DNA from: Streptomyces sp. ISL-94
GTDB taxonomy: Bacteria > Actinomycetota > Actinomycetes > Streptomycetales > Streptomycetaceae
Reading direction: 5' to 3'
Length of the DNA stretch: 45,195 nt
Assembly (NCBI RefSeq): GCF_018614075.1
Contig: NZ_JAGGOZ010000044.1
Span: 1 to 45,195, forward strand
Positions within the stretch are counted from its first letter, which is position 1, and the number at the start of each line of letters is the position of its first letter. Made by a program: the position numbers and the translations under genes. Positions 41,881 through 45,195 of the stretch are shown here, piece by piece. The notes under the pieces were generated by a model that saw only the letters and a program-made list of their open reading frames with translations, was not told the DNA's origin and made no database searches.

Positions 41881-42855
41881 ATGACGGACGACCGCACCCT
41901 CCGGATCGCCCTGGCCGGCGGCGGCGCCTTCGGCGCCAAGCACGCGGCCGCGCTCAGGCGGATCAAGGGCGTCGAGGTGGCCGCCGTCGTGAGCAGCACC
42001 CTCGAAAGCGCCCGGAAGTTCGCCGCGGACCAGGGCGTCGGCCGCGGCGTCGCGTCCCTCGACGAGGTGCTGGCGATGGACGACATCGACGCCGTCATCC
42101 TCGCCACCCCCACACCGATGCACGCCACGCAGACGCTGGCCTGTCTCGAAGCAGGCAAGCACGTCCAGGTCGAGATTCCCCTGGCCTCCTCCCTGACCGA
42201 CGCCGAAACGTGCCTGGCGGCGCAGCAGCGCACCGGGCTGGTCGCCATGGTGGGGCACACCCGGCGCTTCAACCCCAGCCACCAGTGGGTGCGGCGGCAG
42301 ATCCAGGCCGGGGACTACCGCATCCAGCAGATGGACGTGCAGACGTACTTCTTCCGCCGCACGAACCTCAACGCCCTCGGCGAGCCGCGCTCCTGGACCG
42401 ACCACCTGTTGTGGCACCACGCAGCGCACACCGTCGACTTGTTCGCCTACCAGACCGGCTCGTCGATCGTGCAGGCCAACGCCGTCCAGGGCCCGATCCA
42501 CCCCGAGCTGGGCATCGCGATGGACATGTCGGTCCAGCTGCGCACGGAGAACGGCGCCCTCTGCACCCTGTCGCTGTCGTTCAACAACGATGGGCCGCTC
42601 GGCACGTTCTTCCGCTACATCGGCGATACCGGCACCTACATCGCCCGCTACGACGACCTGGTCACCGGCAAGGACGAGCCGATCGACGTCAGCGGCGTCG
42701 ACGTCTCGATGGACGGCATCGAACTGCAGGACCGCGAGTTCGTCGCCGCCATCCGCGAGGGCCGCGAGCCGAACGCGTCCATCGCCCAGGTGATGCCCTG
42801 CTACCGGACGCTGGCGGCCCTCGAGGAGCAGCTCGCCGCGGCCCCGGGCGCTTAG
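41881..42855 (+). CDS. ligC: CHMS dehydrogenase (Gfo/Idh/MocA family)
   Basis: A 324-residue NAD(P)-dependent oxidoreductase. IALAGGGAFGAKHAAALRRI is the Rossmann motif, GKHVQVEIPLASSLTD the family EKP-like motif (here EIP), and WHHAAHTVDLFAYQTGSS the catalytic helix. MVGHTRRFNPSHQWVRR is the LigC signature. It oxidises the hemiacetal of the ring-cleavage product to PDC. The ATG lies 1 bp after the ligAB stop, with GAAGGAGTGA upstream. It is the last gene of the operon. Confidence 0.92.
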   Translation: MTDDRTLRIALAGGGAFGAKHAAALRRIKGVEVAAVVSSTLESARKFAADQGVGRGVASLDEVLAMDDIDAVILATPTPMHATQTLACLEAGKHVQVEIPLASSLTDAETCLAAQQRTGLVAMVGHTRRFNPSHQWVRRQIQAGDYRIQQMDVQTYFFRRTNLNALGEPRSWTDHLLWHHAAHTVDLFAYQTGSSIVQANAVQGPIHPELGIAMDMSVQLRTENGALCTLSLSFNNDGPLGTFFRYIGDTGTYIARYDDLVTGKDEPIDVSGVDVSMDGIELQDREFVAAIREGREPNASIAQVMPCYRTLAALEEQLAAAPGA

Positions 42856-43038
42856 CAGGCCACCTCAGGCGGGCCCGGTCCGCGCGCCGCGCCGGATCGG
42901 GCCCTTCGCACAGGCCGCGGCGGCCCTCGTTGCGGTCGGCGCGGGCGAGGGCCGCTGGGTGGTGCCGATACCGAGGACGGGCACCCTCTTGGCGGGCGGG
43001 GTCATCGTTGCCCCGCCCGCGTCACGGCGCCCCGCCGC

Positions 43039-43064
43039 CTGCCTTCCGCACGTGCGGAAGGCAG
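43039..43064. terminator. 26-bp perfect palindrome, bidirectional terminator
   Basis: CTGCCTTCCGCAC (43039-43051) is followed at once by its exact reverse complement (43052-43064), between convergent ligC and maoC. It can form a hairpin in either transcript. The zero-length loop also allows a protein-binding role. Confidence 0.7.
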
Positions 43065-43082
43065 TTCACGGCGCGGTGCTGG

Positions 43083-43541
43083 TCAGGCGTAGTGGCGGTA
43101 GACGGCCTGGGCGACACAGGCCGGCTTGTCGCTGCCGTCGACCTCGACGGTGAACGTCAGCGGCATCTGCACGCCGTTGCCCTTGACCTCCTCCACGGTG
43201 CCGACGACACCGTGGAGGCGGATCTTCGCGCCGGCGGGAACAGGACTGGGGAAACGGACCTTGTCCAGGCCGTAGTTGACGCTCATCTCGGTGCCGGTGA
43301 TGGTGAGCAGTTCGCCGAAGAGCGGAATGATGAGGGAGAGGGTGAGGTAGCCGTGGGCGATGGGGCCGCCGAAGGGGCCGTCCTTGGCCTTCTCCGGGTC
43401 CGTGTGGATCCACTGGTGGTCGTCGGTGGCGTCGGCAAAGGTGTTCACCCGGTCCTGGGTGATCTCGAGCCATGCGGTGCGGCCGAGGTCTGCTCCGGTG
43501 AGGGCCTTGAGTCCGTCGAGGCCGTTGGCGATGGCAGGCAT
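43083..43541 (-). CDS. MaoC-like (R)-specific enoyl-CoA hydratase
   Basis: A 152-residue single hot-dog protein. VNTFADATDDHQWIHTDPEK has the catalytic Asp-His, GPFGGPIAHGYLTLSL follows, and NYGLDKVRFPSPVPAGAKIR ends the hydratase region. AAAGGATCTTCC precedes the ATG at 43541. It lies 68 bp downstream of the acyl-CoA ligase, forming a likely operon for acyl-CoA metabolism. Substrate not determined. Confidence 0.88.
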   Translation of the reverse strand: MPAIANGLDGLKALTGADLGRTAWLEITQDRVNTFADATDDHQWIHTDPEKAKDGPFGGPIAHGYLTLSLIIPLFGELLTITGTEMSVNYGLDKVRFPSPVPAGAKIRLHGVVGTVEEVKGNGVQMPLTFTVEVDGSDKPACVAQAVYRHYA

Positions 43542-43609
43542 GGAAGATCCTTTCGATGGCACAGGCAACAGCGGGCGCTGCCAGTGGGAGGGCGTTGCCC
43601 GGACGTCTG

Positions 43610-45157
43610 TCACGGGTGGGCGCGCTCGGCGGGGCCGGTCGCGTAGGTGTCGCGCACGACGGGCTTGATGATCTTCCCGGAGGCCGTACGGGGCAGGGCT
43701 TTCGTGACGACGAGGGACTTGGGGATCTTGTACTTGGCGAGCCGGCCCTGCAGGTGGCCGAGGATGTCGTCCTCGTCGGCGCGGGCGTCGGGGCTGAGGA
43801 CGACGACGGCGCGGCCGACCTCGCCCCAGACCGGGTCGGGCACGCCGATGACCGCGCATTCGACAACGGCGGGGTGGGTGAGGAGCACGTCCTCGACCTC
43901 GGCCGGGTAGACGTTCTCGCCGCCCGATACGAACATGTCCTTGACCCGGTCGACGATGTAGGCGTAGCCGTCGGCATCGGTCCGGGCGACGTCGCCGGTG
44001 CGCAGCCAGCGGCCGTAGGTGAAGGCGTCCTCGGTGTCCTCGGGCCGGCCCCAGTAGCCGGTCATGACGTTGGGGCCGTGGACGAGGATCTCGCCGCGCT
44101 CTCCGGGTCCGGCTTCACGGCCGTCGGGCAGCACGACACGCGTGTCGGTGAAGAAGTGCGGCACGCCGGCGGAGCCCGCCTTGTCCGAGGTCCGCTCCCT
44201 GTCCAGGTAGAGGACCCCGGGGGACGCCTCGGTCATGCCGTAGCCCTGGCTGAAGGCCAGGCCGCGGGCGAGGTACGTGGCGATGGTGTGCGCGGGGACG
44301 GGGGCGCCGCCGCAGTTGAGGGTGCGCAGGCTGGACAGGTCCGTCGTCTCCCAGCGAGGACGGGCGGCCATGGCGTCGTACATCGTGGGGACGCCGAACA
44401 TGTACGTCACCCGCCGGCCCTCGATGGCCTCCAGGACGCGCTCGGCGTCGAAGGCGCCGAGCAGCACCACCCGGCCGCCCTTGAGCAGGGTGGGCAGGCA
44501 GGTCATGTTGAGCCCGGCGGTGTGGAACAGCGGTGCCACGACGAGGGTCACCTCGTCGCCGGCGAGGTCGGTGTCGACGAGGACGTTGACGCTGTTCCAG
44601 ATGATGTTGGCGTGGGAGAGGACGGCGCCCTTGGGGCGGCCCGTGGTCCCGGAGGTGTACATGATCATGCACGGGTCCTCCGGCGCCACGGCCTCGTCCA
44701 GAGGTCCGGTCCCGGCCCCGGAGAGGAGTTCCTCGTAGCCGAGGGCACCGTCGTCGTCGGGCCCGGCGAGCGCGATCCGGTGCCGCACCCCGGCCGCGGC
44801 CGCCGCGGCAGGGGCCGCCTCGGCATGCTCGGACGCGTGGACGAGGACGGTGCTGCCCGAGTCGGACAGGTTGTACGCCAGTTCCGGCGCCGTGAGCCGG
44901 GTGTTGAGCGGGACGAAGACCGCCCCGAGCGTCCCGGCGGCGAACAGGGTCTCCAGGAACGCCGGATGGTTGGGGCCCAGGTAGGCAACGCGGTCACCGC
45001 GTCCCGTGCCCAGAGCGCGCAGGGCGTGGGCGAGGCGCAGGACGCGCTGGTGCAGTTCCCGGTAGGTCCAGCTGCGGTCCTCGTGGACGACGGCGATCCG
45101 GTCGGGCGTCTTGCGGGTCCGGCGCGCCGGCCAGGAGCCGAGGCCTTGGTTCAACAC
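43610..45157 (-). CDS. Acyl-CoA ligase (AMP-dependent synthetase)
   Basis: A 515-residue adenylate-forming enzyme. MYTSGTTGRPKGAVLSHANI (P-loop), FSQGYGMTEASPG, RWLRTGDVARTDADGYAYIV and VKDMFVSGGENVYPAEVEDV, and RTASGKIIKP with the catalytic lysine, are all intact. The length is typical of fatty acyl-CoA or aryl-CoA ligases. GTG at 45157 follows AAGGAGCCGTTC. With the MaoC hydratase it might handle fatty acids or a phenylpropenoid; the proximity to pobA suggests the second (4-coumarate to 4-hydroxybenzoate), which is inference only. Confidence 0.9.
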   Translation of the reverse strand: MLNQGLGSWPARRTRKTPDRIAVVHEDRSWTYRELHQRVLRLAHALRALGTGRGDRVAYLGPNHPAFLETLFAAGTLGAVFVPLNTRLTAPELAYNLSDSGSTVLVHASEHAEAAPAAAAAAGVRHRIALAGPDDDGALGYEELLSGAGTGPLDEAVAPEDPCMIMYTSGTTGRPKGAVLSHANIIWNSVNVLVDTDLAGDEVTLVVAPLFHTAGLNMTCLPTLLKGGRVVLLGAFDAERVLEAIEGRRVTYMFGVPTMYDAMAARPRWETTDLSSLRTLNCGGAPVPAHTIATYLARGLAFSQGYGMTEASPGVLYLDRERTSDKAGSAGVPHFFTDTRVVLPDGREAGPGERGEILVHGPNVMTGYWGRPEDTEDAFTYGRWLRTGDVARTDADGYAYIVDRVKDMFVSGGENVYPAEVEDVLLTHPAVVECAVIGVPDPVWGEVGRAVVVLSPDARADEDDILGHLQGRLAKYKIPKSLVVTKALPRTASGKIIKPVVRDTYATGPAERAHP

Positions 45158-45195
45158 GAACGGCTCCTTCAGTCGGTCCTACGTTGTTGGCATGG

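Overview
The window is high-GC DNA with strong third-position GC bias, GTG starts, AGGAGG-type ribosome sites and many families typical of Streptomyces (MarR/old yellow enzyme pair, Rpf-like lytic protein, DUF6766, DUF6098, DUF2071, ectoine genes). It most likely comes from a Streptomyces chromosome, probably an accessory arm region, because housekeeping genes are absent and several genes are decayed. No tRNA, rRNA, CRISPR array, transposase or integrase was seen.

Layout. (1) 1-4.3 kb: a MarR regulator divergent from an old yellow enzyme with paired operator-like repeats, a small secreted Rpf-like transglycosylase, and an Orn/Lys/Arg decarboxylase-type PLP enzyme whose leader holds a (GGT)10 repeat. 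(2) 4.25-7.8 kb: a short-chain dehydrogenase and a heptosyltransferase-like GT9 enzyme that overlap by 4 bp, with a divergent MFS transporter. (3) 7.86-17.8 kb: a long minus-strand sugar operon. It starts with a UDP-xylose-synthase-like epimerase, then a NodU/TobZ-type carbamoyltransferase, a GT2, a GmhB-like phosphatase, a GT9, a GT1-like and a GT4 glycosyltransferase, a GmhA-like isomerase and a fused HldE. Together these encode a complete ADP-heptose pathway plus transferases that would build a heptose-containing, possibly carbamoylated glycan.

(4) 17.8-34.6 kb: an accessory stress region with much decay. Remnants are a cold-shock gene with three small deletions, a 5'-deleted ectB in front of intact ectC and ectD, a molybdopterin-oxidoreductase tail joined to a second gene tail, and a DUF4383 tail. 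Intact genes include a lipoprotein / 27-residue membrane peptide / DUF6766 operon, a YbdK-type carboxylate-amine ligase, three dehydrogenase-type genes, an SRPBCC protein coupled to a phytoene-desaturase-like flavoprotein, an alpha/beta hydrolase, and a PAP2 phosphatase. Two loci share a 28-bp repeat that contains a possible SigB-like promoter.

(5) 34.8-45.2 kb: an aromatic catabolic island. A leaderless ModA-like binding protein and an IclR regulator diverge across an intergenic region bounded by 28-bp inverted repeats. Downstream is an operon pobA-ligJ-ligK-ligI-ligAB(fused)-ligC, which would take 4-hydroxybenzoate to protocatechuate and then by 4,5-ring cleavage through 2-pyrone-4,6-dicarboxylate to pyruvate and oxaloacetate. 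This differs from the 3,4-cleavage (beta-ketoadipate) route usually described in Streptomyces. A perfect 26-bp palindrome separates this operon from convergent maoC and acyl-CoA ligase genes at the right end.
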